Shown: piece after piece, positions 32,261 to 41,792 of the stretch | How positions within the stretch are numbered: position 1 is the first letter of the stretch | Layout: each line of letters starts with the position of its first letter | NCBI GenBank assembly: GCA_964457585.1 | Contig: CAYWFU010000009.1 | Coordinates: 1 to 64,000, forward strand | Length of the DNA: 64,000 nucleotides | Origin: CAYWFU01 sp964457585 | GTDB lineage: Bacteria > JACRDZ01 | Direction of reading: 5' to 3' | Translations under genes and position numbers: made by a program | The notes under the pieces: generated by a model | What the model saw: only the letters and a program-made list of their open reading frames with translations | What the model was told of the DNA's origin: nothing | The model's database searches: none

Positions 32261-33229
32261 ATGACAGTACGCGTAGGAGTTGTTGGTGCAGGACATATGG
32301 GAAGTTATCATGTTCGAATTTATTCTGAACTGCTGGATGCTGAATTAGCAGGGATAGCAGATATAAATAAAGCTCGCGCAAATGAGCTTTCAAATCAATA
32401 TGGTACAAAAAGTTATACGGATTATCACGATCTTGTGGGTAAAGTAGATGCTGTAAGTATTGCTGTACCTACAACCAGACATTATGAAGTAGCTAAACTT
32501 TTTTTAGAAAATGGTATCCATGTATTATTAGAAAAACCTATGACAAAAACTCTTGAAGAAGGACAGGAGTTAATTGAATTAGCAAAAAAAAATAAATTAA
32601 CTCTTAATATTGGACATGTAGAAAGATTTAATGGCGCAGTACAGGAGCTGAAAAATATTATTAGAAATCCAATTTATGTTGAGACAAGACGTCTGGGACC
32701 ATATGATCCCAGAATAGCTGATGTAGGGATTGTTATGGATTTAATGATACATGATATTGATATTGTTTTAAATCTGGTAAATAAGGAAATTGAAAAAATA
32801 AATGCTATTGGTGCAAGAGTCTATTCATCTAATCATGAAGATATTGCTGATATGCAAATTGTATTCAAAGGCGGATGTCTTGCAAGTATTACTGCAAGCC
32901 GGATAACAGAAAACAAAATACGTTCACTTGCTGTAACACAGCGTGATGCATATATTTATCTGGATTATACTGACCAGGATTTGCATATTCATAGACAGGC
33001 AGCATCTCATTATATTTTAAGCAAGGAAGTAATGCGATATAAACAGGAATCTTTTATTGAAAGACTTTTTATTCATAAAGATAATCCTTTGAAGCTGGAA
33101 ATTGCACATTTTCTGGATTGTGTGACTAAAAAAGCAACTCCACTGGTTACAGGTGAAAGCGATTTACGTTCACTTAGTATTGCTTTACAGGTAGAGCAGC
33201 TGCTAAAAGATCAGGGAGTGATTAAATAG
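32261..33229 (+). CDS. Gfo/Idh/MocA-family oxidoreductase, possible UDP-GlcNAc dehydrogenase
   Basis: NAD(P)-dependent oxidoreductase of about 322 residues. The Rossmann motif is VGVVGAGHMGSYHVRIY at the start; VSIAVPTTRHYEVAKLFLE and LLEKPMTKTLEEGQELIE carry the Glu-Lys-Pro of the family, and the C-terminal alpha/beta domain contains VMDLMIHDIDIVLNL. ATG 32261 follows GGAGG at 6 bases; a frame from 32228 is repeat-derived. It sits between lpxA and lpxI. GnnA, which oxidises UDP-GlcNAc for 3-amino-lipid A, belongs to this family and occurs beside lpxA, but the aminotransferase partner GnnB is not in the window. So the role is inferred from position. Confidence 0.85.
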   Translation: MTVRVGVVGAGHMGSYHVRIYSELLDAELAGIADINKARANELSNQYGTKSYTDYHDLVGKVDAVSIAVPTTRHYEVAKLFLENGIHVLLEKPMTKTLEEGQELIELAKKNKLTLNIGHVERFNGAVQELKNIIRNPIYVETRRLGPYDPRIADVGIVMDLMIHDIDIVLNLVNKEIEKINAIGARVYSSNHEDIADMQIVFKGGCLASITASRITENKIRSLAVTQRDAYIYLDYTDQDLHIHRQAASHYILSKEVMRYKQESFIERLFIHKDNPLKLEIAHFLDCVTKKATPLVTGESDLRSLSIALQVEQLLKDQGVIK

Positions 33230-33240
33230 AAGTATTTACT

Positions 33241-34065
33241 ATGACAATTACAAATGAATCAATTGGACTTATTGCATGCGATGGGTCCCTGCCTCTGGAA
33301 TATATCAATGAAGCATTCAAAAAAAATGTTCCAATAATAGTTATTGCTCTTACTAAAGATATTGCCAATAACATAAAAAACCAGGGTTTTGCAAAAAAAA
33401 TACATCAAATAAATATTACACAGATAGAAACTATTATTCAGACCTTATTAAATGAAAAAACTAATAAGGTGGTTATGCTGGGTAAATTTAATAAAGCTAT
33501 TGTTTTCCAGAGTCTAAAATTTGATAAACTTGCTCAATCACTTTTAAAAAAATTATCTGATTTTAGAGACAAATCCTTCATGGGACTGATTATTGATGAG
33601 CTGGAAAAAAGAGGCTTAAAAGTTGCAAATCAAAGTGAATTCCTTACAAATCTTCTTATTCCAAAATCCGTTATTACTATAAATAAACCCACTGAAAATG
33701 AATGGAATGACATATATTATGGGATTAAAATAGCAAAAGAAATTGCAAGAATGGATATTGGGCAGACTATTATAGTAAAAAATCAAACAGTAATTGCAGT
33801 TGAAGCACTTGAAGGTACGGATGCAGCAATATTACGATCTGGAAAGATAATTAAGAATGATGGCATTGTAATCAAAGTAAGCCGGCCAGATCAGGATTTA
33901 CGTTATGATATTCCCACGGTTGGGATAAACACACTTAAAGCCATGAAAAAATCTGATTTTAAAATATTAGCTATTGAAGCTAATAAAACTTTTTTGATTG
34001 ATAAATCAGACCTTGTTAAATTTGCAAATAACAATAATATGTGTATTGTTGCTGAAGATGTTTGA
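33241..34065 (+). CDS. lpxI: UDP-2,3-diacylglucosamine pyrophosphatase LpxI
   Basis: 274 residues of the LpxI (DUF1009) family, which hydrolyses UDP-2,3-diacylglucosamine to lipid X, replacing LpxH in many bacteria. Family features are IGLIACDGSLPLEY at the N-terminus, VMLGKFNKAIVFQ, the catalytic region VIAVEALEGTDAAILRSG and C-terminal KVSRPDQDLRYDIPTVG, NTLKAM. It closes the fabZ-lpxA-oxidoreductase-lpxI run. There is no obvious strong ribosome site (AGAAGTATTTACT), so translation may depend on the upstream gene 11 bases away. Confidence 0.93.
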   Translation: MTITNESIGLIACDGSLPLEYINEAFKKNVPIIVIALTKDIANNIKNQGFAKKIHQINITQIETIIQTLLNEKTNKVVMLGKFNKAIVFQSLKFDKLAQSLLKKLSDFRDKSFMGLIIDELEKRGLKVANQSEFLTNLLIPKSVITINKPTENEWNDIYYGIKIAKEIARMDIGQTIIVKNQTVIAVEALEGTDAAILRSGKIIKNDGIVIKVSRPDQDLRYDIPTVGINTLKAMKKSDFKILAIEANKTFLIDKSDLVKFANNNNMCIVAEDV

Positions 34066-37000
34066 CTATTCCCTTACTTGAACAGGAATTGTACTTCCGC
34101 TTAATGTCCCGTTACCAAGCTGTCCGTTATTATTATATCCCCATGTCCAGACTGTATTATCATTTTTAATAGCCAGGCTATAATCAGAACCAGCACTTAT
34201 TTTAATAATATTAGTTAATCCACTTGCTTGAACAGGAGTAGATTTAGGAACAGAGTCATTATTTCCTAATTGACCTGCCCAATTTTCACCCCATGCCCAT
34301 ACTGTACCGCTATTGCTAAGTGCAATATTATGATAACCTCCAGCAGCAATAGCACTTATACTTATAAGTCCATTCACCTGAACAGGATTTGGATTGGGAT
34401 TTGAATTTATCACTACGCCATCCCCAAGTTGTCCAGCATAGTTACTTCCCCATGCCCACACTGTGCCATCATTCTTTAATGCCAAACTATGTTTAATCCC
34501 AGCTTTAATTGCAATAATATTTGTTAAATCACTTACCTTAACAGGAATACTGCTTGGATCTGTTGTCCCATTCCCCAATTGCCCTTTATCATTTAGACCC
34601 CATGCCCACACTGTGCTATCATTCATTAATGCTAAAGTATGGGTCTCTCCTCCTGCAATTTTAATTATTTTTGTCAATCCGACCTGTACAGGTGTATTGC
34701 TTGAGTTGGTTGTATTATCTCCTAATTGTCCATAAACATTTGCACCCCATGTCCAGACTGTACTGTCATTTTTTAAAGCTACTGTGTGATAACTTCCGCA
34801 GGCAATCGCATTAACATCTGTTATATACGACTGAATTGGAGTAGGGCTTCCAATATTTGACACATCCCCTAACTGCCCGTACAAATTAGCTCCCCATGCC
34901 CATACTATACCATCTTTAGTCAGAGCTATAGAATGTTCAATTCCTCCTGCAGCATCTACTATTCCTGTTAATCCATTTACTGCAGCAATAGGTAACATAC
35001 TATTATTAACTGTTCCATCTCCAAGCTGACCTGCATTATTATTACCCCATGTCCAGACTGTGCTATCATTAGCAATAGCTATGCTATGCATATTACCTCC
35101 TGATATAGAAGTACCTCTTGTAAAAAAAGATAATCCTTTTGCTTTAACAGGAATATTACTATTATTAAAAGTTAAATCACCTAATTGTCCAAAATCATTA
35201 GCTCCCCATGCCCAAACCGTACTATCATTTTTAAGTGCTGTGCTGAAATTTGCTCCAGATGTTATAGCAACAACATTTGATAATCCGCTAACCTTAACAG
35301 GAATAGAACTATTATCCCATGTTTCACTTCCTAGCTGCCCAGAACTATTTAATCCCCATGCCCACACAGTACCATCATTCTTAAGGATTACACTATGTTC
35401 TTTTCCTGCTGCTGCTGCAATTACATCTGTTAATCCATCTACCATTGTTGGAGTATAAACACCAGGTGAGTAAGTGCCATTTCCAAGTTGTCCAGAAAAA
35501 TTTTTACCCCATGTCAATATTGTACCATCATTTTTTATTACTATGTTATGATCATCACCACTTGCAATAGCAACAATTTTTGTTAATGATATTATTTGTT
35601 TTGGAATTCTGATGGGATTACTTTGTGTCCCATCGCCCAATTGCCCGTCCCAATTATATCCCCATGCCCAAACCGTACCATCATTTTTTAATGCTAAAGT
35701 ATGCTCCTCCCCTCCAGCAATATCTATAATATTTGTTAATCTTTTAGCTTGAACAGGAGTAATTCTATTGGTAATTGTACTATCCCCTAATTGTCCTGAG
35801 CTATTGAGACCGCATGACCAGACAGTCCCATCTTTCTTTAAAAATATACTGTGATTGGCTCCGCTTGCGGTAGAAGCAACATTTGAAAATGAACTGATTT
35901 TTTTCGGTAATAATTCAGTCGATTCAAAACCTATTTGATAATAATTACTTACTCCCCATGCATATGCATTACCATCGCTGGTAATCGCTATACTATGTTC
36001 TTTTCCTCCAGCAATATCTATAACATTGGAGATATTCTGTACCTGAACAGGAGGAATAAAATAATCAGTCTGAGAATTATTCCCTAACTGACCATTATTA
36101 TTACGTCCATATGACCATATAGTACCATTGCTTTTAATCACCATACTATGATCTGCTCCTCCATCAATTGCAATAATTGCTGATGGTGGTGTAGTAAAAT
36201 TCCATGAATATTCATCCGGTAATGAAATTCCTCTTTTATTTTTTAAATCTTTTGTTATTTTTACAGTATAAATGGTGTTCAATTCAAGACTGTTTGCAGG
36301 AGTGAATATTATAGTACGCATTCCACTATAAGTTACATTCCCTGCAACACTATTTATATAAAATGAATTTATATTTATTGTTGTTGTATCTAAATCTTCA
36401 TCAAAAGTAACTATTATTTTAGTATTTACAGGAACACTTCTTTGATTATTATAAGGATTCATAAAAATTATTTCAGGAGGTGTGGTATCTGGTTTTATAC
36501 CTGTAGTAAATACCCATTGGTAATTTGCAGATAAAGCATTTCCTGATTTATCTTTTATTCCTGCATTAACAGCTGCGGTATAGGGTGTTTCATATGCGAG
36601 ATCTGCTGTTGGAGTAAAATTAATAGCTTTATTTAATGCATCATAGGATATGATTCCTACAGCATTATTATTTAAAGAAATTGCATTTGAGATACTTGTT
36701 TCATTTAGCTCTTCTGAAAATCTAACAGTTATTACGGTATTAACAGGTACTCCGGTTGCATTATTCATAGGGTCAACAGAAATTATAACTGGTGGTGTTG
36801 TATCAGGTTCTGTTTCTGTTGTAAATTCCCATATATAATTTCCTCCTATCATAGAATTTCCCGCTAGATCTTTAATACCTGTGGTATTTATTGTTATTGT
36901 ATAATTTGTACCATATGAAAGATCTCCATCTGGAAAAAATGTGGCTTTTTTTACTGCAGGATCATAGACCAATGTTCCTGTAACTCCATTATTTATAGTG

Positions 37001-38604
37001 AATATATTTGAGTTAATAGTTGCCGCATCTATTTTTTCAGAAAAAATAAATAAAATAGCAGGATTAATCTTAACATTTGCCGCTTTATCTGCTGGAGTCT
37101 TTGAAATTATTGTTGGTGGAATGGTATCTGGTTCAAATATTGTTGTAAATTCCCATTTATAATCTTCCAGTAAGGAATTACCTGCTTTATCCTTTATACC
37201 GGTAGAAAGTGTTGCAATATATGTTGTAAAATACAAAAAATTTGATGATATGGTAAACTTTGCTGTTCTTGTTGGTGCATCATAACTTACGATTCCAACC
37301 GCTCCATTATTTAAAGTAAATGTATTTGTATTAATAGTTGATTCATCCAATCCTTCTGAAAATGTTGCAGTAATTAATGTGTTTGCTGCAATGTCTAATG
37401 CCCCATTTATAGGACTTACATTAATTATCGTAGGACGTGTTGTATCAGGTAAAGGCGCCAGTTCTGTTGTAAATTGCCAGGTAGAATCTGTCAATGCGGC
37501 ATTTCCATTTATATCTTTTATCCCGGCAGTTATTGTGGCTGAATATTTAGTATTATATTTAAGATTTGCTGATGGCTTGAAAGCTGCAATTTTTGTTGAA
37601 GTATCATAACTTACAACACCTTCAACTCCATTACTTAAAGTAAATGTATTTGAATTAATACTTAATTCATCAAGTTTTTCTGAAAATACTGCTATTATAG
37701 ATGAACTTATTAAAACTCCTGTTGCATTACTCGCCGGGCTTGTAGAAACTATTTCAGGAGGTGTTTTGTCTTTATATAATTCAGTTGTAAATTGCCATAT
37801 ACAATCTGAGAATAAAGGATTTCCGGCTAAATCTCGAACCCCGGTATTGATAACAACTGTGTATGTTGTTTCATAAGAAAGATTTGAGGTTGGAGTTAAT
37901 GTTGCTGTTTTAGTTAAATTATCATATTTTACAGTACTGGCTACTCCATCTTCTATAAAAAATGAATTAGAATTTATACTTGCCGCATTCATTTCTTCAG
38001 AAAATACAGCGGAAATAGTAGTATTTATTGGTACTTCTGATATATCTTTTAATGGGTTTACCGAGGTAACCGTAGGAGGTATTAAATCTGAATATAGTTC
38101 TGTTGTAAATTCCCATATATAATCTTTTAAAATCGCATTTCCTTTAATATCTTTTACTCCAGTTGTTATAGTTACTTTATATTTTGAATTATATTCCAAC
38201 TCTTTATCAGGAGTAAAACTTGCGGTTTTATTGCTATAAGATATTGTACCAGTAGTAGTATTACTAACAGTAAATGTGCTTGCATTTATAGTTGAAACAT
38301 CCATATCTTCGCTAAAAGATACACTAATTATAGTATTTATATGAACATTTTTTTCATTTTTAGCTGGATGATTTGATTTTATTTCAAGATGGGAGATATT
38401 ACTTTCTGAAGATTGTTCCTTTTGTTTATTTTTCACACAAGCTATGGAAAATATTACAAAAGCAATTGTGATTAACATTAACGAAGATGCCATGCGGTTA
38501 AACTTTAGGGCATCTTCTCTCTCTGATAGGAATATTTTATTTTTTATATTGTGCCAATTTATGGCACATCCAGATAATATTTTAATTTTATGATTAAGCC
38601 TCAT
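34066..38604 (-). CDS. Giant surface protein: seven Ig-like (Big_5) domains and fourteen RCC1 repeats
   Basis: 1512 residues. A basic N-terminus precedes one hydrophobic export segment (SLMLITIAFVIFSIAC near 41-57), whose Cys suggests a lenient lipobox. Seven tandem Big_5-type domains follow (about 70-790), each with P-x-x-x-x-P, NTxIxxxFSE, TINxNTFT, GIKDxxGN and a final WxFTT. Then come fourteen RCC1 units (about 795-1510) of the form TVWAWGxNxxGQLGDG, enough for two seven-bladed propellers. The last strand (STIPVQVRE) ends the protein. AGAGGT seven bases before ATG 38604 supports this start. It lies convergent to lpxI and looks like a surface adhesin or binding protein; the ligand is unknown. 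Confidence 0.9.
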   Translation of the reverse strand: MRLNHKIKILSGCAINWHNIKNKIFLSEREDALKFNRMASSLMLITIAFVIFSIACVKNKQKEQSSESNISHLEIKSNHPAKNEKNVHINTIISVSFSEDMDVSTINASTFTVSNTTTGTISYSNKTASFTPDKELEYNSKYKVTITTGVKDIKGNAILKDYIWEFTTELYSDLIPPTVTSVNPLKDISEVPINTTISAVFSEEMNAASINSNSFFIEDGVASTVKYDNLTKTATLTPTSNLSYETTYTVVINTGVRDLAGNPLFSDCIWQFTTELYKDKTPPEIVSTSPASNATGVLISSSIIAVFSEKLDELSINSNTFTLSNGVEGVVSYDTSTKIAAFKPSANLKYNTKYSATITAGIKDINGNAALTDSTWQFTTELAPLPDTTRPTIINVSPINGALDIAANTLITATFSEGLDESTINTNTFTLNNGAVGIVSYDAPTRTAKFTISSNFLYFTTYIATLSTGIKDKAGNSLLEDYKWEFTTIFEPDTIPPTIISKTPADKAANVKINPAILFIFSEKIDAATINSNIFTINNGVTGTLVYDPAVKKATFFPDGDLSYGTNYTITINTTGIKDLAGNSMIGGNYIWEFTTETEPDTTPPVIISVDPMNNATGVPVNTVITVRFSEELNETSISNAISLNNNAVGIISYDALNKAINFTPTADLAYETPYTAAVNAGIKDKSGNALSANYQWVFTTGIKPDTTPPEIIFMNPYNNQRSVPVNTKIIVTFDEDLDTTTININSFYINSVAGNVTYSGMRTIIFTPANSLELNTIYTVKITKDLKNKRGISLPDEYSWNFTTPPSAIIAIDGGADHSMVIKSNGTIWSYGRNNNGQLGNNSQTDYFIPPVQVQNISNVIDIAGGKEHSIAITSDGNAYAWGVSNYYQIGFESTELLPKKISSFSNVASTASGANHSIFLKKDGTVWSCGLNSSGQLGDSTITNRITPVQAKRLTNIIDIAGGEEHTLALKNDGTVWAWGYNWDGQLGDGTQSNPIRIPKQIISLTKIVAIASGDDHNIVIKNDGTILTWGKNFSGQLGNGTYSPGVYTPTMVDGLTDVIAAAAGKEHSVILKNDGTVWAWGLNSSGQLGSETWDNSSIPVKVSGLSNVVAITSGANFSTALKNDSTVWAWGANDFGQLGDLTFNNSNIPVKAKGLSFFTRGTSISGGNMHSIAIANDSTVWTWGNNNAGQLGDGTVNNSMLPIAAVNGLTGIVDAAGGIEHSIALTKDGIVWAWGANLYGQLGDVSNIGSPTPIQSYITDVNAIACGSYHTVALKNDSTVWTWGANVYGQLGDNTTNSSNTPVQVGLTKIIKIAGGETHTLALMNDSTVWAWGLNDKGQLGNGTTDPSSIPVKVSDLTNIIAIKAGIKHSLALKNDGTVWAWGSNYAGQLGDGVVINSNPNPNPVQVNGLISISAIAAGGYHNIALSNSGTVWAWGENWAGQLGNNDSVPKSTPVQASGLTNIIKISAGSDYSLAIKNDNTVWTWGYNNNGQLGNGTLSGSTIPVQVRE

Positions 38605-38625
38605 GATTTGTACCTCTTATGATAA

Positions 38626-38706
38626 GTGTCATAGAGTCAAAGTGTCAAAGAGTCAGAGCAAAGGGATTTTAAAATTTTATTCTGACACTTTGACTCTCTG
38701 ACGCTA
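38626..38706. repeat. AGTCAAAGTGTCAAAGAGTCAGAG inverted repeat, copy 1
   Basis: GAGTCAAAGTGTCAAAGAGTC on the left and GACACTTTGACTCTCTGAC on the right form a hairpin around AAATTTTATTC. A related copy is at 40088-40176. Confidence 0.75.
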
Positions 38707-38714
38707 TCATACCA

Positions 38715-38833
38715 TCTCCTATTATAAATCAGGTTAAGGCTAAGGGTTAGGTTAAGGAAAAGATAAAACCAAAAATCAATATAATGATTTATATCTTTCC
38801 TCAACCTCAATCTTTCATACCATCTCCTTATAT
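38715..38833. repeat. AAATCAGGTTAAGGCTAAGG repeat, copy 1
   Basis: About 119 bp, nearly identical to 39350-39482 (TATAAATCAGGTTAAGGCTA, AAAACCAAAAATCAATATAA, TCTTTCCTCAACCTCAA). Arms AGGTTAAGGAAAAGAT and ATCTTTCCTCAACCT are complementary. The two copies bracket yajQ. Confidence 0.85.
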
Positions 38834-38855
38834 ATACAAATATACAGCCTTATAG

Positions 38856-39344
38856 TTACCGATAATTAACAAACTGCATATTAATATCCAGATTCTTATC
38901 CTTAAGATATTTCATTACCATCTGCAAATCATCTTTATTCCTGCCAGACACTCGCAATTGATCATCCTGAATTTGTACATGGACTTTCAATTTTGTATCT
39001 TTTATAATTTTTACTATATCTTTTGCTTTTTCTTTTGGAATACCTTGCTGAAGAGTGATAATTTGTTTTATTGAACCGCCAAGACTTGATTCAGCTTTAC
39101 CAAACTGTAAAGCCTTAATAGATACTGAACGTTTAATCATTTTTGTTTCTAATATATCAACAACGCTTTTTAATTTATACTCATCATCTGCTAAAATATT
39201 AATTGTATCTTTTTCCAAAGTGATGTTAGTTTTGCTGCCCCTGAAGTCGAAACGCTGTCCAATTTCTTTCATAGCCTGATTAATAGCATTAGTTACTTCC
39301 TGCATATCTATTTTTGAAACAATATCAAAAGAAAAATCAGCCAT
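38856..39344 (-). CDS. yajQ: YajQ-family nucleotide-binding protein
   Basis: 162 residues, normal for the family. Two ferredoxin-like halves carry the hallmarks ADFSFDIVSKIDMQEVTNAI, NQAMKEIGQRFDFRGSKT, AEDEYKL-like LADDEYKLKSVVDILETK, and C-terminal KLKVHVQIQDDQLRVSGRNK, DDLQMVMKYLK. YajQ relatives bind c-di-GMP in Xanthomonas and RNA or nucleotides elsewhere; a c-di-GMP link would fit the diguanylate cyclase at the window end. ATAGGAGGAAATT is a strong ribosome site. It is isolated between two copies of a repeat. Confidence 0.95.
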   Translation of the reverse strand: MADFSFDIVSKIDMQEVTNAINQAMKEIGQRFDFRGSKTNITLEKDTINILADDEYKLKSVVDILETKMIKRSVSIKALQFGKAESSLGGSIKQIITLQQGIPKEKAKDIVKIIKDTKLKVHVQIQDDQLRVSGRNKDDLQMVMKYLKDKNLDINMQFVNYR

Positions 39345-39349
39345 AATTT

Positions 39350-39482
39350 CCTCCTATGATAAATCAGGTTAAGGCTAAGGGCTAGGTTAAGAAAAAGATA
39401 AAACCAAAAATCAATATAATGATTTAAATCTTTCCTCAACCTCAACCTCAACCTCAACCTCAATCTTTAATCCTATCTCCTT
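39350..39482. repeat. AAATCAGGTTAAGGCTAAGG repeat, copy 2, with CAACCT expansion
   Basis: Same unit as 38715-38833, but the CTCAAC segment is expanded to four tandem copies (CTCAACCTCAACCTCAACCT). This suggests slippage. It lies between the Uma2 gene and yajQ. Confidence 0.85.
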
Positions 39483-40062
39483 ATTCGCTAAAAACTACAT
39501 CTAAATCAATTATTAAATCATTCAAAATACTTACTTTTATTTTGTCTTCTTTTGAATATACATCAGGTTTACCATATTCTTTTTTTCTTTTCAGCTTAAA
39601 AACCATTACTACCTTATCATCAGGGTGAACTATCCAATATTCTTTTACCCCTGCTTTTTCATAAAGAAAAAACTTTTCCTTCATATCTTTTGTCCCTGTA
39701 TATTGAGATATTATTTCTATAATTAAATCAGGAGCACCTTTGCAGCCTTTATCATCAAGTTTTGCCTTATCGCATATTACAACTATATCAGGCTGAACAA
39801 CTGTTTCTATATTTTCATCTGCTTCGTTTTTTTCTGGCAATCTAACATCAAATGGAGCACAATAAACTTCACAAATTTTATCTTTTAAATACTGTCGAAT
39901 TGAATAAAATAATTCTCCAGAAATTTTTTGATGTATTCTCGATGGAGCAGGACTCATATCATAAGCTATACCATCTATTAATTCCCATCTTTCTTCATCT
40001 GACCATGTTAAATAATCACCATAAGTAAATTTTTTTTGCTGTTTTTTAGCCGGGTAAGACAT
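39481..40062 (-). CDS. Uma2-family restriction-endonuclease-like protein (DUF820)
   Basis: 193 residues with the PD-(D/E)xK nuclease core seen in Uma2/DUF820 proteins: an N-terminal FTYGDYLTWSDEERWELIDG, AYDMSPAPSRIHQKISGELF, VYCAPFDVRLPEK, VVQPDIVVICDKAKLDDKGC, APDLIIEIIS, and KEKFFLYEKAGVKEYWIVHP. These families are expanded in cyanobacteria and many candidate phyla; the cellular role is unknown. The active-site Asp and Glu-x-Ile positions (PD.., IEI) are present, so it could be catalytic. GGGAGGAATTATC before ATG gives a good ribosome site. Monocistronic and flanked by repeats. Confidence 0.9.
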   Translation of the reverse strand: MSYPAKKQQKKFTYGDYLTWSDEERWELIDGIAYDMSPAPSRIHQKISGELFYSIRQYLKDKICEVYCAPFDVRLPEKNEADENIETVVQPDIVVICDKAKLDDKGCKGAPDLIIEIISQYTGTKDMKEKFFLYEKAGVKEYWIVHPDDKVVMVFKLKRKKEYGKPDVYSKEDKIKVSILNDLIIDLDVVFSE

Positions 40063-40087
40063 ATATGATAATTCCTCCCATTTTTAC

Positions 40088-40176
40088 TATCAAGAATCAA
40101 AGAGTCAGAGTGTCAAAGCAAAGAAATTTTTAAATTTTATTCTGACTCTCTAAGACTTTGAGACTTTGACTCTTAT
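40088..40176. repeat. AGTCAAAG/GAGTCAGAG inverted repeat, copy 2
   Basis: AGAATCAAAGAGTCAGAGTG and complementary TTGAGACTTTGACTCTTA arms around AAATTTTATTCTGA. It is related to 38626-38706. Confidence 0.7.
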
Positions 40177-40186
40177 TAAATAAAAA

Positions 40187-40219
40187 AGCCCCTCATATTT
40201 CCATGAGAGGCTTTTTAGT
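40187..40219 (-). terminator. Intrinsic terminator of the porin-like gene
   Basis: On the minus strand, AAAAAGCCTCTCAT-GGAAAT-ATGAGGGGCTTTTTT: an 8-9 bp GC-rich stem with one mismatch followed by six T. It begins about 14 bases after the stop codon. Confidence 0.9.
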
Positions 40220-40232
40220 AGAAATTAAAAAA

Positions 40233-41555
40233 TTAGAATTTATAGCAAACACTAAGTTTTGAACTTAATGATTCTGCTACACCTGATACAATGTATGTAC
40301 CGGTGAATAATACGTCCTGGTTTACTACAGCATCTAAAGTTAATTTTTCACTTAAATCTACTCCAAGACCTATACTTACAGTAGCTGGATCATTTGCTTT
40401 TGTTGTAGTGGTCACATTTGTTATTGTTGTAGCAACATCAATATCCTGCATTTTTTCTACAGTGGAAGAATAAATATTTTTAAATAAACCTGCGCGTGTT
40501 TTTACGGATTTTGTTGTTTGATGTTCAACACCAATATTCACTGGTATGGTTGTTGTGCTTGTTTTATCTGAATCATCATCCAATTGAGCGGATGCGCTGC
40601 TTTTTGCTTTTAAAGTAGTAGCTGTATTAACAAAACCTATTCCTGCTAATACAAGAGTTTCCGGATTTGGTTTATTATTTAATGTTGCATTCACACCTAT
40701 TGTGTTTGTAGTATTTTTTAAATCTACACTTAAATCTGGATCCCCAGCATCAGTAGTAACCCCATCCCCATTATTATCATTTGTTGCTTTGCTTGAAGCG
40801 TCAGCTTTTACATACATAATTGAAGTTAGAAGCTTACCCTGCAAAGCAGGTGAATTTAAACGAGCTAATAAAGCAATATTGCCGGATGCATTGCTTTTTA
40901 ATTTTGAATCAGCATTAGCTGGAAGTGAATTAATTGAGGATACTTCCATACTTGGTAAATTATATTGCAGTGCTACATCAAGACTTCCATTTAAAAGTGA
41001 TGAACCTACTGTGATTCCCATATCTGAAGCTTTACTTGTTGTTGTTGTAATTCCAGTTGTTGCAACAGTTTCAGTTTTCACAACAGCAGATCTAGCTGCA
41101 TAAGTAAATAAAACACCTACTGGAGCACTTTTTAATCCATAAAAAAGGTCAATTGTATTTGTAGCCGGAGTAGGAGTAGCACCTAAAGCAGCCACATCAC
41201 CTGTTACAGCACCTACACCACCTAATGCTCCTTCATATGGTCTGCCAAGATAAATTCCCCATACACCATAACTGGTTTCTAGACTTACTCCACCCCATTT
41301 GGTATTATCTGTAACCATGTCATTATATCCACCAGCTTTTGCTGCATTAGCATCTACTGCTCTATCCCCTAATTCTACCTGTGCTAAATTTTTATACACA
41401 TTAATTCCCGCCGGGACAAGCCAGATATTATATTCATCTTCAATCTGCCAATTGTTAACACCTAAAGCATCCATTCTTGCATTCCGTGGTTCAGCAAAAA
41501 TACCGGATACAAGCATAATAGAAAATACAAATAACATTGCAATAATTTTCTTCAT
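40233..41555 (-). CDS. Probable major outer-membrane beta-barrel (porin-like) protein
   Basis: About 440 residues: a signal peptide (MKKIIAMLFVFSIMLVSGIFA), then RNARMDALGVNNWQIEDEYN at the mature N-terminus. The rest is alternating hydrophobic strands with Ala/Thr/Ser/Asn-rich turns, and the last residue is Phe in a typical barrel end (LSVCYKF). I do not recognise a named family; the RNARMDALG..W..EDEYN opening resembles uncharacterised outer-membrane proteins of candidate phyla. ATG 41555 has GGAGG ten bases upstream; the longer frame to 41612 has no signal logic. It has a perfect sigma-70 promoter and a strong terminator, so it is probably highly expressed alone. Confidence 0.75.
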   Translation of the reverse strand: MKKIIAMLFVFSIMLVSGIFAEPRNARMDALGVNNWQIEDEYNIWLVPAGINVYKNLAQVELGDRAVDANAAKAGGYNDMVTDNTKWGGVSLETSYGVWGIYLGRPYEGALGGVGAVTGDVAALGATPTPATNTIDLFYGLKSAPVGVLFTYAARSAVVKTETVATTGITTTTSKASDMGITVGSSLLNGSLDVALQYNLPSMEVSSINSLPANADSKLKSNASGNIALLARLNSPALQGKLLTSIMYVKADASSKATNDNNGDGVTTDAGDPDLSVDLKNTTNTIGVNATLNNKPNPETLVLAGIGFVNTATTLKAKSSASAQLDDDSDKTSTTTIPVNIGVEHQTTKSVKTRAGLFKNIYSSTVEKMQDIDVATTITNVTTTTKANDPATVSIGLGVDLSEKLTLDAVVNQDVLFTGTYIVSGVAESLSSKLSVCYKF

Positions 41556-41740
41556 TTTATATTTTCCTCCTAAATTAAATTTTATTTTTTTTATAGTTTT
41601 AGTTAATTCCAATATTCTAGATAAAAAAATACAAATCTAAATTAATCCCCCCTTTCTTAAATTAAAAATAATATATATAATACTTTATTCCTGAAAGGAA
41701 AGCACGCTTTTTTTATACTCAATTAAACATAATTTTGTTT

Positions 41741-41768
41741 ATTATACCTCTTAAAAAATCTTTGTCAA
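41741..41768 (-). promoter_or_regulatory. Strong sigma-70-type promoter of the porin-like gene
   Basis: The minus strand has TTGACA (41768-41763), 16 bases, TATAAT (41746-41741). Transcription would start near 41733, giving a 5' leader of about 180 bases (41556-41733) with no recognised structure. Confidence 0.85.
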
Positions 41769-41792
41769 TATAAATTTATATGATATACTGAA

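Noticed and set aside
35060..35458. Plus-strand ORFs opposite the RCC1 repeats
   Set aside because: They arise from the regular repeat composition of the minus-strand gene and lack starts or motifs.
38715..39482. CRISPR array suggested by repeated blocks around yajQ
   Set aside because: Only two long copies 0.6 kb apart with a gene between; no regular short repeat-spacer pattern.
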